Counted from the stretch's first letter, positions 49,153 through 58,773 are shown. The stretch is 64,000 nt of DNA from Arachnia sp052089385 (GCA_052089385.1 JBQCZU010000002.1:1-64000), one strand, 5' to 3'. Numbers and translations are program-made. Notes: generated from the letters alone by a model not told the origin.

Positions 49153-51357
49153 ATGGAAGGACCAGGTCTCGAATTTTCCGAAGCAATCATCGACAACGGC
49201 GCCCACGGCCGCCACGTTGTCCGCTTTGAATCCGGACTGCTCGCGCAGCAGGCGGATGGCTCAGCTGCTGTCTACCTGGACGGCGACACCATGTTGCTCG
49301 CCGCCACCACCGCGCAGAAGAAGCCGCGCGAAAACCTCGACTTCTTCCCCCTGACGGTGGACGTTGAAGAGCGCATGTACGCCGCGGGACGCATCCCCGG
49401 CTCGTTCTTCCGTCGCGAAGGTCGTCCCGGTGAGGGCGCCATCCTGACGTGCCGCCTCATCGACCGCCCGCTGCGCCCTGCCTTCGTGAAGGGGCTGCGC
49501 AACGAGGTCCAGGTTGTCGTCGACGTGCTGTCGCTCAACCCCACCCATCTCTACGACGTGGTTGCCATCAACGCAGCCTCGATCGCCACCACGCTGGCTG
49601 GCCTGCCCTTCACGGGCCCGATCGGCGCCGTCCGCGTCGCCCTGATCGACGATGCCTGGGTGTGCTTCCCCACTGTGGAACAGACACAGGGCTCCACCTT
49701 CCAGATGGTCGTCGCGGGCCGCGTGCTCGAAGACGGCGATGTCGCCATCACGATGGTGGAGGCAGGCGGAACTGAATCCACATGGGAACTCGTTCGCTCC
49801 GGCAAGACTGCCCCCACCGAAGAGGTTGTGGGCCAGGGCCTCGAAGCGGCCAAGCCGTTCATCAAGACCTTGTGTGACGCCCAGTCCGAGCTCATCGCCA
49901 AACTGCCGAAGGAAACCTTCGACTTCCCCGTGTTCCGCGACTACGAGGACGACGTGTTCGCCGCGGTCGAGGAGATCGCCTCTGATCGTGTGGCCGAGGC
50001 CATGAAGATCGCCGGTAAACAGGATCGCGACGAGGCCACCCACGCCATCCGTCAGGACGTCACCGACCAGCTGGCGGATCGCTTCGCCGATCGGACCAGC
50101 GAAGTGTCTGCGGCCATGAAGGCGCTCACCAAGAAGATCGTGCGTCACCGCACCATCACCGATGGCATCCGCATCGATGGCCGCGGCCCCAGCGACATCC
50201 GTGAACTCTCCGCAGAGGTCGCAATGATCCCGCGCGTCCACGGCTCGGCACTGTTCCAGCGCGGCGAGACCCAGATCCTGGGCGTCTCCACGCTGAACAT
50301 GTTGGACATGGAGCAGCGCATCGACTCACTGGGTCCCGATGCCACCAAGCGCTACATGCACAACTACAACTTCCCGCCCTTCTCCACGGGAGAGACGGGT
50401 CGCGTGGGTTCGCCCAAGCGTCGCGAGATCGGTCACGGCGCACTCGCGGAGCGCGCACTTGTGCCGATCCTCCCCACTCGCACGGAATTCCCGTACGCAA
50501 TCCGCCAGGTCTCCGAGGCACTGAGCTCCAACGGCTCCACCTCCATGGGTTCGGTCTGCGCCTCCACCCTGTCCCTGCTCAATGCAGGCGTGCCGCTGAA
50601 GGCTCCCGTGGCCGGGATCGCCATGGGCCTCATGTCCGAAGAGGTCGACGGTGAAACGCGCTACCTTGCACTCACCGACATCCTGGGTGCCGAGGATGCA
50701 CTGGGTGACATGGACTTCAAGGTTGCGGGTACCCCGGACTTCATCACCGCCCTGCAGTTGGACACCAAGCTCAACGGAATCCCTGCCTCCGAGCTGCAGA
50801 AGGCTCTCTTCCAGGCCCGCGAAGCACGCCACACGTTGCTCGAGGTCATGGGTGAAGCCATTGATGTGCCCGACGAGATGAGCCAGTACGCTCCCCGCAT
50901 CATCACGGTCAAGATCCCCGTGGACAAGATCGGCGAGATCATTGGCCCGAAGGGCAAGCACATCAACCAAATGCAGGACGACACGGGCGCCAACATCTCC
51001 ATCGAGGATGACGGCACCATCTACGTGGGCGCCACCACCGGTGAGGCAGCGGACGCCGCCGTCGCGATGATCAACGCGATCGCCAACCCGCACATGCCTG
51101 AGAAGGGAGAGCGGTTCCTCGGAACCGTCGTTAAGCTCACCAGCTTCGGCGCCTTCGTGTCCTTGCTGCCCGGCAAGGATGGACTTCTGCACATCTCCAA
51201 GCTTCGCGGCCTCGCCGGCGGCAAGCGTGTGGACGATGTGGAAGATGTCCTCAGCGTCGGCCAGAAGCTGCAAGTGGAAATCTCCGACATCGACGACCGG
51301 GGCAAGCTGTCGCTGACGCCCGTCGTCGACGACGAGGCCACGGCTGACGCCAACTGA
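49153..51357 (+). CDS. pnp: Polynucleotide phosphorylase
   Basis: 734 residues from ATG 49153, preceded by AAAGGAG; a longer frame from 49054 would lie in the leader. Two RNase PH-like domains flank a helical domain; then a KH domain (GPKGKHINQMQDDTGANISI) and an S1 domain (LGTVVKLTSFGAFVSLLPGKDGLLHIS). In the second RNase PH domain RGETQILGVSTL, FSTGETGRVGSPKRREIGHGALAERAL is intact. It degrades RNA 3' to 5' phosphorolytically. Confidence 0.98.
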   Translation: MEGPGLEFSEAIIDNGAHGRHVVRFESGLLAQQADGSAAVYLDGDTMLLAATTAQKKPRENLDFFPLTVDVEERMYAAGRIPGSFFRREGRPGEGAILTCRLIDRPLRPAFVKGLRNEVQVVVDVLSLNPTHLYDVVAINAASIATTLAGLPFTGPIGAVRVALIDDAWVCFPTVEQTQGSTFQMVVAGRVLEDGDVAITMVEAGGTESTWELVRSGKTAPTEEVVGQGLEAAKPFIKTLCDAQSELIAKLPKETFDFPVFRDYEDDVFAAVEEIASDRVAEAMKIAGKQDRDEATHAIRQDVTDQLADRFADRTSEVSAAMKALTKKIVRHRTITDGIRIDGRGPSDIRELSAEVAMIPRVHGSALFQRGETQILGVSTLNMLDMEQRIDSLGPDATKRYMHNYNFPPFSTGETGRVGSPKRREIGHGALAERALVPILPTRTEFPYAIRQVSEALSSNGSTSMGSVCASTLSLLNAGVPLKAPVAGIAMGLMSEEVDGETRYLALTDILGAEDALGDMDFKVAGTPDFITALQLDTKLNGIPASELQKALFQAREARHTLLEVMGEAIDVPDEMSQYAPRIITVKIPVDKIGEIIGPKGKHINQMQDDTGANISIEDDGTIYVGATTGEAADAAVAMINAIANPHMPEKGERFLGTVVKLTSFGAFVSLLPGKDGLLHISKLRGLAGGKRVDDVEDVLSVGQKLQVEISDIDDRGKLSLTPVVDDEATADAN

Positions 51358-51386
51358 GGCTGACCTCTTCACACGCGATGTGACAG

Positions 51387-51418
51387 ACGGGTGGCCCCTC
51401 TTCGGAGGGGCCACCCGT
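51387..51418 (+). terminator. pnp terminator with UUCG loop
   Basis: A 14-bp perfect stem (51387-51400 / 51405-51418, acgggtggcccctc) closed by the very stable TTCG tetraloop, then TGTTGTTTTC. A classic intrinsic terminator. Confidence 0.95.
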
Positions 51419-51497
51419 TGTTGTTTTCTCCGGTCGCCACGCACCAGTGGTTGACTGGTCCGCAGGCACTTCAACTTCAGGGATGGGAATCGGGACT

Positions 51498-52238
51498 ATG
51501 GGCGACATCGTGGTGGGCGTATTCGGATCCGGCGGCAGGATGGGTGCCGAATCGGAGAGGGCCGTCAGAAGTACCGAGGATCTTCAGTTCCTCGACGGCG
51601 TCGATATGGGCGATGATCGCGAGGACGTGGCGACGGCGGACGTGGTGATCGACTTCACCAGCCCCGATGCAGTCATGGACAACGTCGAATGGTGTCTGTG
51701 CCGGGGAATCAGCATGGTGATCGGCACAACGGGCTTCACCGCCGAGCGGCTCGCCACTGTCCGCCGGTTGTGTGAGGAGAACCCCGGAACAGGCGTGCTC
51801 ATCGCCTCGAACTTCTCCATCGGCGCTGTCCTGATGATGAGCTTTGCCGAGCAGGCGGCTCGGTTCTACCCGAGTGTGGAGATCGTCGAGTTGCATCACC
51901 CGAACAAGGTGGATGCGCCTTCCGGTACCGCCGTGACCACTGCGCAGCGCATCGGTGCTGCCCGGATGGCGGCAGACATGGATGCGGTGCCGGACGCCAC
52001 GGTGCACGACGGTGGTGCCCGCGGTGCGGTGGTGGAGGGAGTCCACATCCACGGGGTACGACTGCAGGGCCTGGTGGCGCATCAGGAGGTGCTGCTGGGT
52101 GCACTGGGTGAGACGTTGACCATTCGCCATGACAGCTATGACCGCACCAGCTTCATGCCCGGCGTTCTCGCTGCGGTGCGCCACGTCGTCAAGAATCCGG
52201 GACTCACCGAGGGCATCGAATCCATCATTGGGCTCTAA
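51498..52238 (+). CDS. dapB: 4-hydroxy-tetrahydrodipicolinate reductase
   Basis: 246 residues from ATG 51498 (ATG 51483 possible). The nucleotide loop reads VFGSGGRMG, where GxxGRMG is normal. The substrate motif ELHHPNKVDAPSGTA carries the catalytic His-His and Lys. SASNFSIG-like IASNFSIGAVL and HGVRLQGLVAHQEVL complete the family. It reduces the dipicolinate precursor in lysine and diaminopimelate synthesis. It follows pnp as in other actinobacteria; the M16 protease gene often between them is missing. Confidence 0.95.
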   Translation: MGDIVVGVFGSGGRMGAESERAVRSTEDLQFLDGVDMGDDREDVATADVVIDFTSPDAVMDNVEWCLCRGISMVIGTTGFTAERLATVRRLCEENPGTGVLIASNFSIGAVLMMSFAEQAARFYPSVEIVELHHPNKVDAPSGTAVTTAQRIGAARMAADMDAVPDATVHDGGARGAVVEGVHIHGVRLQGLVAHQEVLLGALGETLTIRHDSYDRTSFMPGVLAAVRHVVKNPGLTEGIESIIGL

Positions 52239-52364
52239 GCCGTCGCATGAGCCTCTTGGTGTGGCATGCCAGATCCAGTGCGTTCGCACCGAGGGGTGGC
52301 GCTACGAACCTGTGTGGCAGGTCGTCGCGCTGACCGCGTGGCAGGGGTGAACCAGGAACAATCG

Positions 52365-52895
52365 CTACTCGACCGTGATGTCGGTGACCATCCGTACCAG
52401 CTTCACGCTGAGGGAGTCCTCGTCGACGCCCATTTCGCGATGTGCACCGTCGGTGGCCCAGCCACACTCCACGAGGAACCCCCGCAGCCCGTCGGCATCG
52501 GTGGGAAGCCACATGGTGGCAACGCCGTAGCCATCCGCCCGAAGTGTGTCCACGGCAGCGTTCATGAGCCGCGAGCTGTGTCCGGCCTCGACGTTGGCCT
52601 CATCAACGACGAACTCGGCGATGAGTCCGTCGGTGGGCTCTGCATCCGGATCTCCGCTCGGCCCGGTCACTGCGAAACCAACGATGGCGCCATCCCCAAT
52701 CGCGACCAGCACCCGACAGTGCGCCAGCGGTGGCTTGACGATGGCGTCGTGCCAGGCGCGCACGGTCTCGTCCGCGGTGACCCCGGACATGGCAGCCGCA
52801 AGGGCGGGCATGGCCGCCCATGACCGGCGCTGGAGCCGAGCGATATCGACGGCCTCTGCGGGCATGGCCAGACGAACAGAATCAGGAACAGGCAT
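52365..52895 (-). CDS. GNAT acetyltransferase
   Basis: 176 residues from ATG 52895. Motif A is IAEFVVDEANVEAGHSSRLMNAAVDTL, with the acetyl-CoA loop degenerate (AGHSSR rather than RxxGxG/A), and motif B is ATMWLPTDADGLRGFLVECGW. Family assignment is good, activity less sure. The ATG is 7 bases after TAGACT, so leaderless; a TTG at 52901 is less likely. Substrate unknown. Confidence 0.82.
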   Translation of the reverse strand: MPVPDSVRLAMPAEAVDIARLQRRSWAAMPALAAAMSGVTADETVRAWHDAIVKPPLAHCRVLVAIGDGAIVGFAVTGPSGDPDAEPTDGLIAEFVVDEANVEAGHSSRLMNAAVDTLRADGYGVATMWLPTDADGLRGFLVECGWATDGAHREMGVDEDSLSVKLVRMVTDITVE

Positions 52896-52902
52896 GCGCA
52901 AC

Positions 52903-52908
52903 AGTCTA
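52903..52908 (-). promoter_or_regulatory. Leaderless -10 box TAGACT for the GNAT gene
   Basis: TAGACT on the minus strand, 7 bases, then ATG 52895, with no ribosome-binding sequence in between. The remaining 220 bases before the SDR gene show no clear feature. Confidence 0.6.
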
Positions 52909-53126
52909 GGAGACGCTCCGCCCGGTCAGATCCAGCCGACGACGCAACCGGGTGGTCATCGTCGATCGCCAGAGGGTGGGAACTGCTTTGATGGGGTTGG
53001 GGACACGTACCAGCGGCGGAGATCGCGCGTTGGGACGTGGGCTCATGGCTCTCAAGAAAGCTGCCTCGCCGCCAAGTTTTCCTGCCCGTGGTGGTCTCGA
53101 GCTGATCAGGTGCTTTCATTGCAGAC

Positions 53127-54011
53127 ATGACTCACTGGACACTCGCGGACATGCCTGACCAAACGGGGCGACGATGGCTCATCACCGGCGCCACCAACGG
53201 ACTCGGGCTGGCGACGGCGCAGGCCGCCGCACACGCCGGGGCGACTCTTGTCATGCCGGCCCGACGGGTGGAGCGTGCCGAGGAACTCAACCGGGAGTGG
53301 GGTGGAAACCACGAGGTGGTGCATCTTGACCTCGCGTCCCTGGAATCCGTGCGCAGCGCCGCCGCCTCCATCACGGGTGACATCGACGTTCTCGTCAACA
53401 ACGCGGGGATCGTCACAAAGCGCAGGGAGGAAACCGAAGACGGTTTCGAGAAGATGCTCGGGGTCAATTTTTTGGGACCCTTTGCCTTCACCAACCTCCT
53501 GCTACCCCAGGTGCGTCGACGGGTCGTGATCGTTGCCTCTGATGCCCACCGGGGAGCGCAGATGCACCTGGAGGATCCACATTTTCGCAATCGTGCATGG
53601 AGCGTCTTCGGAGGCTACGGGGAATCCAAGCTGGCGGACATGCTCTGGGGCCTGGCCCTGTCCAAGCGGTTGAGGAGTGCAGAGGTCGGCGTGCAACTCG
53701 TCCATCCGGGCTGGGTGCTGAGCAACCTGCAGAGCGCCGTGGGGAACAAGACGGCGGAAAAGGTGTTGACGGCGGTGTCCACACCATTTGCGCAGTCGGC
53801 GAGGAAGAGCGCGTTGTGCACCCTGTTCGCCGCAACGAGTGACTTGCCTGAGTGCTCCTACGTCGGCCCGGACGGGTTCAAGGCATTGAGCGGTTGGCCC
53901 AGCCTGATCGGCAGGACTGCCGCAGCGTCAAGCGGCCGCACCGCCGATGCGTTGTGGGACTTCGCGGCGCGAGAGACGGGCGCGGATCTCCCAGAGCGCG
54001 TCGCGCGATGA
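53127..54011 (+). CDS. Short-chain dehydrogenase/reductase
   Basis: 294 residues, a Rossmann fold. The cofactor motif is LITGATNGLGLATA (TGxxxGxG at 20-27), the NNAG motif is LVNNAGIV, and the active site has Ser (VIVASDAH) and Tyr-x-x-x-Lys (GGYGESKLAD). PARRVERAEEL after the second strand suggests NADP preference. It resembles retinol-dehydrogenase-like oxidoreductases; substrate unknown. The stop overlaps the next start as ATGA. Confidence 0.9.
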   Translation: MTHWTLADMPDQTGRRWLITGATNGLGLATAQAAAHAGATLVMPARRVERAEELNREWGGNHEVVHLDLASLESVRSAAASITGDIDVLVNNAGIVTKRREETEDGFEKMLGVNFLGPFAFTNLLLPQVRRRVVIVASDAHRGAQMHLEDPHFRNRAWSVFGGYGESKLADMLWGLALSKRLRSAEVGVQLVHPGWVLSNLQSAVGNKTAEKVLTAVSTPFAQSARKSALCTLFAATSDLPECSYVGPDGFKALSGWPSLIGRTAAASSGRTADALWDFAARETGADLPERVAR

Positions 54012-54475
54012 ATCCCGTAACCGCTGCCATGCCCGTCGTGGCGAAACGCTGGTCCGAGATGACGAAGGACGACGTCTTCGAGATGGTCCTCCTGAGAACC
54101 CAGGTGTTCTTCGTGGAGCAGCGGATCGACGAGCAGGATTTCGACGAAGCAGACAGGGATGAACGCACGCTGCACCTCTGGATCAGCGACCAGCACGGCA
54201 TGGCTGCATACCTGCGGGTCCGTGAGCTCGACGAGGTCGATGCTGGCGCTCTTCGAACGTTCGGAAGAGTTGCGGTGCGCGTGGACCGGCGGCATGAGGG
54301 CCTGGCTCGAGGACTCATTCGGGAGGTCCTGGCATTGGTGGGTGACGAGCCCCTGACCATTCACTCCCAGGAGTACGTGGTGGGTCTCTACGAGGAGTTC
54401 GGTTTCCAGAGCATGGGGGAGAAGTTCGTTGAAGCGGGGCTTCCACATCGCACCATGGTGCGTGCTGCAGGCTGA
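54008..54475 (+). CDS. ElaA-like GNAT acetyltransferase
   Basis: 155 residues from ATG 54008, overlapping the SDR stop by ATGA. The ElaA pattern is clear: LLRTQVFFVEQRIDEQDFDEADRDERTLHLW and GRVAVRVDRRHEGLARGLIREVL, the latter with the R-x-x-G-x-A acetyl-CoA loop, then HSQEYVVGLYEEFGFQSMGEKFVEAGLPH. The function of ElaA proteins is not settled. Longer in-frame starts fall inside the SDR gene. Confidence 0.9.
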   Translation: MNPVTAAMPVVAKRWSEMTKDDVFEMVLLRTQVFFVEQRIDEQDFDEADRDERTLHLWISDQHGMAAYLRVRELDEVDAGALRTFGRVAVRVDRRHEGLARGLIREVLALVGDEPLTIHSQEYVVGLYEEFGFQSMGEKFVEAGLPHRTMVRAAG

Positions 54476-54564
54476 GACAAGCTTTCTCTCCCATGAGCGC
54501 CACCTGCAGGTGGCGTGCGAGTGTTTGGGGCAAAACTGGCACCGTCAGATGTCATGCTGTGTCA

Positions 54565-55410
54565 ATGACCGATCCGCAGTTTCCAGAGATCCCGTTGCAG
54601 GGTGGCGATGTGACCGACGGTGTCGTCAGGGTGGGTGACACCGTGCGGCGGCCAATGGGTTCCCACTCAGAACTTGTACACCAACTTCTCCGACAGCTCG
54701 AAGAAGCCGATGTGGACTGTGCTCCCCGACTCCTGGGCATCGATGAGCAGGGTCGGGAGATTCTGTCCTACATCGAAGGTGAAGTCGCCGGACGGCCGTG
54801 GCCACAGTGGGTGGCTGATCCTGAGAGGGCAGCATCCGTGGCCCGACTGCTGCGGCAACTCGATGATGCTCTGGTCCACATCGGGCTCCCCGACGACACA
54901 CCTGTGCGCTCATGGCTTTCCGGCGCGCCGGAACCGGTGGGTCCGGTGGCGAGCTTCCTCGGTCATCGTGATGTCACCCCGGAAAACACGATCTTTCGGG
55001 ATGGCAGGGCGGTGGCGCTGGTGGACTTCGACCTGGCAAGTCCTTCCTCTCGTGTGGATGAGGTGGTGAACCTGTTGCTCTGGTGGGCAGGATGGATGGC
55101 CCCACAAGACCGGAATCCCGTTTTTGCCGACGTCGATCCGGGGCAACGGGGGCGTCTCCTCGTGGATGCCTATGGAGTTTCTGACGAAGAGCGGGAGTGG
55201 GTGGTGCCCGTGGCAATCTCTGCCGCGCAGCAGTCCTGGCACCGCATGAAGCATCGGGCGGAGGATCAGGGCGGAGGCTGGCGTCGCATGTGGGACGAGG
55301 GCCTGGGCGATCAGATTCGTCGTCGTGAACACTGGTTGGTGGCCAACCAGGAAACGCTGCGACAGGCTCTCCAGGAAGACGTTGCGGACCCACACGAGGG
55401 CTCCGCCTGA
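54565..55410 (+). CDS. Aminoglycoside phosphotransferase (APH)-fold kinase
   Basis: 281 residues from ATG 54565. The kinase loop is FLGHRDVTPENTIFRDGRAVALVDFDLA, with the catalytic Asp and Asn and the DFD metal Asp. The N-terminal lobe (VVRVGDTVRRPMGSHSELVHQLLRQLEE) is typical of phosphotransferases that act on small molecules. Resistance is not implied: most actinobacterial APH-fold proteins have unknown substrates. A CATGCT hexamer lies 6 bases before the ATG, a weak leaderless candidate. Confidence 0.87.
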   Translation: MTDPQFPEIPLQGGDVTDGVVRVGDTVRRPMGSHSELVHQLLRQLEEADVDCAPRLLGIDEQGREILSYIEGEVAGRPWPQWVADPERAASVARLLRQLDDALVHIGLPDDTPVRSWLSGAPEPVGPVASFLGHRDVTPENTIFRDGRAVALVDFDLASPSSRVDEVVNLLLWWAGWMAPQDRNPVFADVDPGQRGRLLVDAYGVSDEEREWVVPVAISAAQQSWHRMKHRAEDQGGGWRRMWDEGLGDQIRRREHWLVANQETLRQALQEDVADPHEGSA

Positions 55411-55490
55411 AGGGGGGAGGGCTGAGGACCACGTTCTTCCCTGGCTGGTCAATGCGGCGAGCAAGAGGCTTGCTGCACCACAATGGCCAC

Positions 55491-56048
55491 ATGAGAACAA
55501 TTGTCCGCCTCGTCGCTGGTGTGTTCGCGACACTGGTCGTCCTGATGGCATCGGTGCCCTCGGCGGCTGCATGTGACTGCGCTGATCTGAGCTTGCAGGA
55601 GCAGGTGGACGGCGCGGATGTGGTGGCGCGGGTGACCGTCGAAAAGTCGATGGTCACCGAGCCTGAGGAGGGTGGCAAACAGGTGGTTCTGACGATGCTC
55701 CCAGCGCGCGTTTGGAAGGGAGAGATCGTCTCCAGGTTCATAGTCACCACAGCTCTGGACGGACCAGAATGCGGACTGGGAGATTTCCCTGAGGGAACCG
55801 ACCTTCTGCTGTTCGCCACCGAGAGCGAAAGCCAGTACTCAGCAGACCTGTGCGGAGGAACGGTGAAGTCGACCGAAACCGAAATCGCAGAACTGGCGGG
55901 GATAGCCGGCCCCGGTGAATTGATCGACCCTGTTGTGGTCGAGGAGCCCGGAGCCTTCGTGTGGCCCACCGTCACCGCTGTCGCCTCCGTGGCGATCGTG
56001 CTGGGGCTCGTGGTTTTCTGGTGGATTGCGCCGCGTCGCCGCAGGTGA
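55491..56048 (+). CDS. Exported Cys-containing protein with C-terminal anchor
   Basis: 185 residues from ATG 55491. A signal peptide (VRLVAGVFATLVVLMASVPSAAA) ends before CDCADLSLQEQVDGADVVARVTV. Two more Cys (PECGLGDFPEG and ADLCGGTV) make two possible disulfides. The C-x-C start and order of strands recall the netrin/TIMP-like (NTR) fold, a remote inference. A transmembrane helix at 155-180 (VTAVASVAIVLGLVVFWW) and a RRRR stop-transfer complete it. Function unknown. Confidence 0.78.
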   Translation: MRTIVRLVAGVFATLVVLMASVPSAAACDCADLSLQEQVDGADVVARVTVEKSMVTEPEEGGKQVVLTMLPARVWKGEIVSRFIVTTALDGPECGLGDFPEGTDLLLFATESESQYSADLCGGTVKSTETEIAELAGIAGPGELIDPVVVEEPGAFVWPTVTAVASVAIVLGLVVFWWIAPRRRR

Positions 56049-56072
56049 GGCGTCGGGGCTCGGGGCGACCCC

Positions 56073-58598
56073 TCAGTCGTGACGGGCGAAACTGATGATC
56101 TGCAGGACCAACTCACCGGTTTCGTCCGAGGCCGCGAGGTCGACGGTGGCGTGGATGGCCCAGTCGCGGTTCCCCGCGGGATCGTCGATCACCTGGCGGA
56201 CAAGCCATTTTGCCTCACCCTCCTTGGACTCAACGTCGAAGAATGATGGGCCACGGGAGTCGGATCCGGTGCGCAGGTCGTCGTGTTCGTCCCAGTAGTC
56301 GCCCAACGCGTCGTCCCAACGCTGGCGAGTCATGGGGGAACCGGCATCCACCAGCGCCAGAGCATTGATGTCGTCGCGGGAGGCGAGTTCGACGCGTCGC
56401 CACAGAGCATTGCGCACCATCACTTTGAAGGCTCGCTGATTCCCCGTGACCGGTCTCGCCGGCGGGGGGATCTCGTCCTGGGTGAGGACCACCTCGCCCC
56501 CCATGGCGCTGAGGGCCACCCACTCGTCGATCAGGGATGAGTCAACGAGGCGGGTCACCTCCCCGAGCCAGGCGATCAGATCCTCGAGTTGTTCAGTCCG
56601 GAAGCCCTCCGGCACCGTCTGCCGCAGAGCGCGGTAGGCGTCGGAGAGATAGCGCAGCAGCAGGCCCTCGCTGCGCTGAATCTTCAGGTGGGCCACGTAC
56701 TCGCCAAAAGTCATCGCGGATGTGAACATGTCGCGCACCACGGACTTCGGCGACACCGGCGTCTCCAACAGCCAGGGTGCCTGCGCGGCCATCTCGATGT
56801 GGGCGTGGGTGAGTTTCTCCAGGAGGGGTTTCTCCCAAGTGACCTCATCGAGGATCTGCATGCGCTCCTCGTACTCGTAGCCATCGGCCTTGAGCTCCTG
56901 CACGGTTTCACCCTTGACCTTGAACTGTTGCGCCATCAGGATGGTGCGGGGGTCCTCAATCGTGGATTCGATGACGCTGACGACGTCGAGGGCGTAGTCC
57001 GGATCCTCCTCGTCGAGGGTCTCGATGACGGCGAGAGCGAACGAGGACAACGGCTGGTTCAGGGCGAAATCGCGTTGCAGATCGACGTCCATGGCGTAGC
57101 GCCGGCCGGTGCTGGTGGGCTCGGGCAGACGCGTCACCACCCCGGAGCGGATGAGGGAGCGTCCCAGGGCAGCGGCGCGGGACAGCAGTTGCCGACGTGC
57201 GCGACCGGGCTCCACACAGCTGTCAACGAGGCGGACGAGTGCCGCGGCGATGTCGCCGTCGCGCTGCAGAAGGTTCAACAGGATGGCGTGCGTCACGCGC
57301 ATGCGGCCATGAAGCTCTTCGGGTTCGCTGTCGATGAGCTTGGTGAAGGTGGCCTCGGTGTAGTTGACGAAACCCTCAGGCGGCTTCTTGCGTCGTACCG
57401 ACTTCAGCTTCTTCTCGTCTCCCGCATGTTTGGCGAGGATCTTGGCGTTCTCCACGTCATGATCGGGGGCCTGGGCCACGACGTAGCCGATGGTGTCAAA
57501 GCCGGCGCGCCCTGCTCGTCCGGCGATCTGATGGAACTCGCGGCTGCGCAGGTGACGGCTGCGTCGACCGTCGAACTTCGAGAGGGAACCGAAAAGCACG
57601 GTACGGATGGGCACGTTGATTCCCACACCGAGGGTGTCGGTGCCGCAGATGACGGTGAGGAGCCCGCGCTGCGCAAGGGTTTCGACGAGTCGCCGGTAGC
57701 GGGGCAGCATGCCGGCGTGGTGGACGGCGATGCCGGCGCGGAGCAGTTTCACCAGCGTTTGGCCGAAACCGCCGGAGAACTTGAACCCGGCAAGGGCCTC
57801 CTTGAGGTCCTCCGGCACGGCCTTGGTGGCACGCTTCACCACCCCCTGGCTCAGCAGGGCCTGTGCGCGTTCGACGGCGGAGGCCTGAGTGGAATGGACG
57901 ACGTAGACGGGGGCCTGTTGGTTTTCAACGAGCGACGCGATGGTGTCGTGGACGGGTTCGAGTGACCACCGATAGACCAGCGGCACTGGTCGCTCTGCCC
58001 CACCGACCACCGACGTCGAGCGTCCAGTGCGCTCCTGGAGGTCTTTGGCGAGTCGGGAGACGTCGCCGAGCGTGGCGGACATGATGATGAACTGCGCCTG
58101 GGGGAGTTCAACGAGGGGAACCTGCCATGCCCAGCCGCGGTCGCGATCGGCGATGAAGTGGAATTCGTCCATCACCACTTGGTCGACGTCGGCTTCAGCC
58201 CCTTCGCGAAGCGCGATGTTGGCCAGGATCTCGGCCGTGCAGCAGATGATGGGGGCATCAGGGTTGACCGAGGCATCGCCCGTGACCATGCCCACCTGAT
58301 CCGCGCCGAACACGTTGCAGAGAGCGAAGAACTTCTCGCTCACCAGCGCTTTGATGGGCGCCGTGTAGTACGTCCGACCCCGAGCCGCGAGAGCGACGAA
58401 GTGCGCACCGAGTGCAATGAGGGACTTTCCGGACCCCGTCGGTGTCGTGACGATGACGTTGGAGCCGGTCAGGATCTCGAGGAGTGCCTCGTCCTGGTGT
58501 GGGTAGAGGGGGAGTCCGTCGGCCTCGGCCCATGCCACAAAGCCCTCGTAGAGGGAATCAGAATCTTTGGGACCGGTGAGTACTTCAGTGAGCGTCAT
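56073..58598 (-). CDS. Ski2-like DExH helicase with DUF3516 C-terminal domain
   Basis: 841 residues from ATG 58598, with GGAG upstream; earlier Met codons are possible. Walker A TTPTGSGKS ends at 59, motif II is DEFH (VVMDEFHFIADRDRG), motif III SATLGD, and the C-terminal RecA motif is FHQIAGRAGRAGFDT. Residues about 430-840 match the actinobacterial DUF3516 extension. It is a second paralogue of HelY in this window and probably acts on RNA or structured nucleic acid. It has no Gly/Arg insert. Confidence 0.93.
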   Translation of the reverse strand: MTLTEVLTGPKDSDSLYEGFVAWAEADGLPLYPHQDEALLEILTGSNVIVTTPTGSGKSLIALGAHFVALAARGRTYYTAPIKALVSEKFFALCNVFGADQVGMVTGDASVNPDAPIICCTAEILANIALREGAEADVDQVVMDEFHFIADRDRGWAWQVPLVELPQAQFIIMSATLGDVSRLAKDLQERTGRSTSVVGGAERPVPLVYRWSLEPVHDTIASLVENQQAPVYVVHSTQASAVERAQALLSQGVVKRATKAVPEDLKEALAGFKFSGGFGQTLVKLLRAGIAVHHAGMLPRYRRLVETLAQRGLLTVICGTDTLGVGINVPIRTVLFGSLSKFDGRRSRHLRSREFHQIAGRAGRAGFDTIGYVVAQAPDHDVENAKILAKHAGDEKKLKSVRRKKPPEGFVNYTEATFTKLIDSEPEELHGRMRVTHAILLNLLQRDGDIAAALVRLVDSCVEPGRARRQLLSRAAALGRSLIRSGVVTRLPEPTSTGRRYAMDVDLQRDFALNQPLSSFALAVIETLDEEDPDYALDVVSVIESTIEDPRTILMAQQFKVKGETVQELKADGYEYEERMQILDEVTWEKPLLEKLTHAHIEMAAQAPWLLETPVSPKSVVRDMFTSAMTFGEYVAHLKIQRSEGLLLRYLSDAYRALRQTVPEGFRTEQLEDLIAWLGEVTRLVDSSLIDEWVALSAMGGEVVLTQDEIPPPARPVTGNQRAFKVMVRNALWRRVELASRDDINALALVDAGSPMTRQRWDDALGDYWDEHDDLRTGSDSRGPSFFDVESKEGEAKWLVRQVIDDPAGNRDWAIHATVDLAASDETGELVLQIISFARHD

Positions 58599-58760
58599 CG
58601 CGCTCCATCGTGCCATGGTCCGTGTGGAGGGAGCGAGTCCCATGACAGACCACTGGTCCTTCTTCCACCAGTGATGTAGCGCTGGTCAGAGGTCACAAGG
58701 CTGGGACGGGGACAGAAAGCCGGTGGAATTCTACGGAAAACGACGCAGAGGTGGGGACGA

Positions 58761-58766
58761 TAGCCT
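58761..58766 (+). promoter_or_regulatory. Leaderless -10 box TAGCCT for the RNase HI fusion
   Basis: TAGCCT, 7 bases, then GTG 58774. It decides between GTG 58723 and GTG 58774, because the longer form would have the box inside the coding region. Confidence 0.6.
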
Positions 58767-58773
58767 TCTTCCC

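Noticed and set aside
52247..52333. 28-residue frame just after dapB (MSLLVWHARS...)
   Set aside because: No ribosome site, promoter or recognisable family; could be a gene remnant, but nothing supports it.
54553..54558. CATGCT hexamer 6 bases before the APH-fold kinase gene
   Set aside because: It keeps A2 and T6 but lacks the first T; kept only as a remark, not as a promoter feature.
56589..57965. Plus-strand 458-residue frame over the DUF3516 helicase
   Set aside because: Antisense to a complete helicase; high-GC shadow without motifs.
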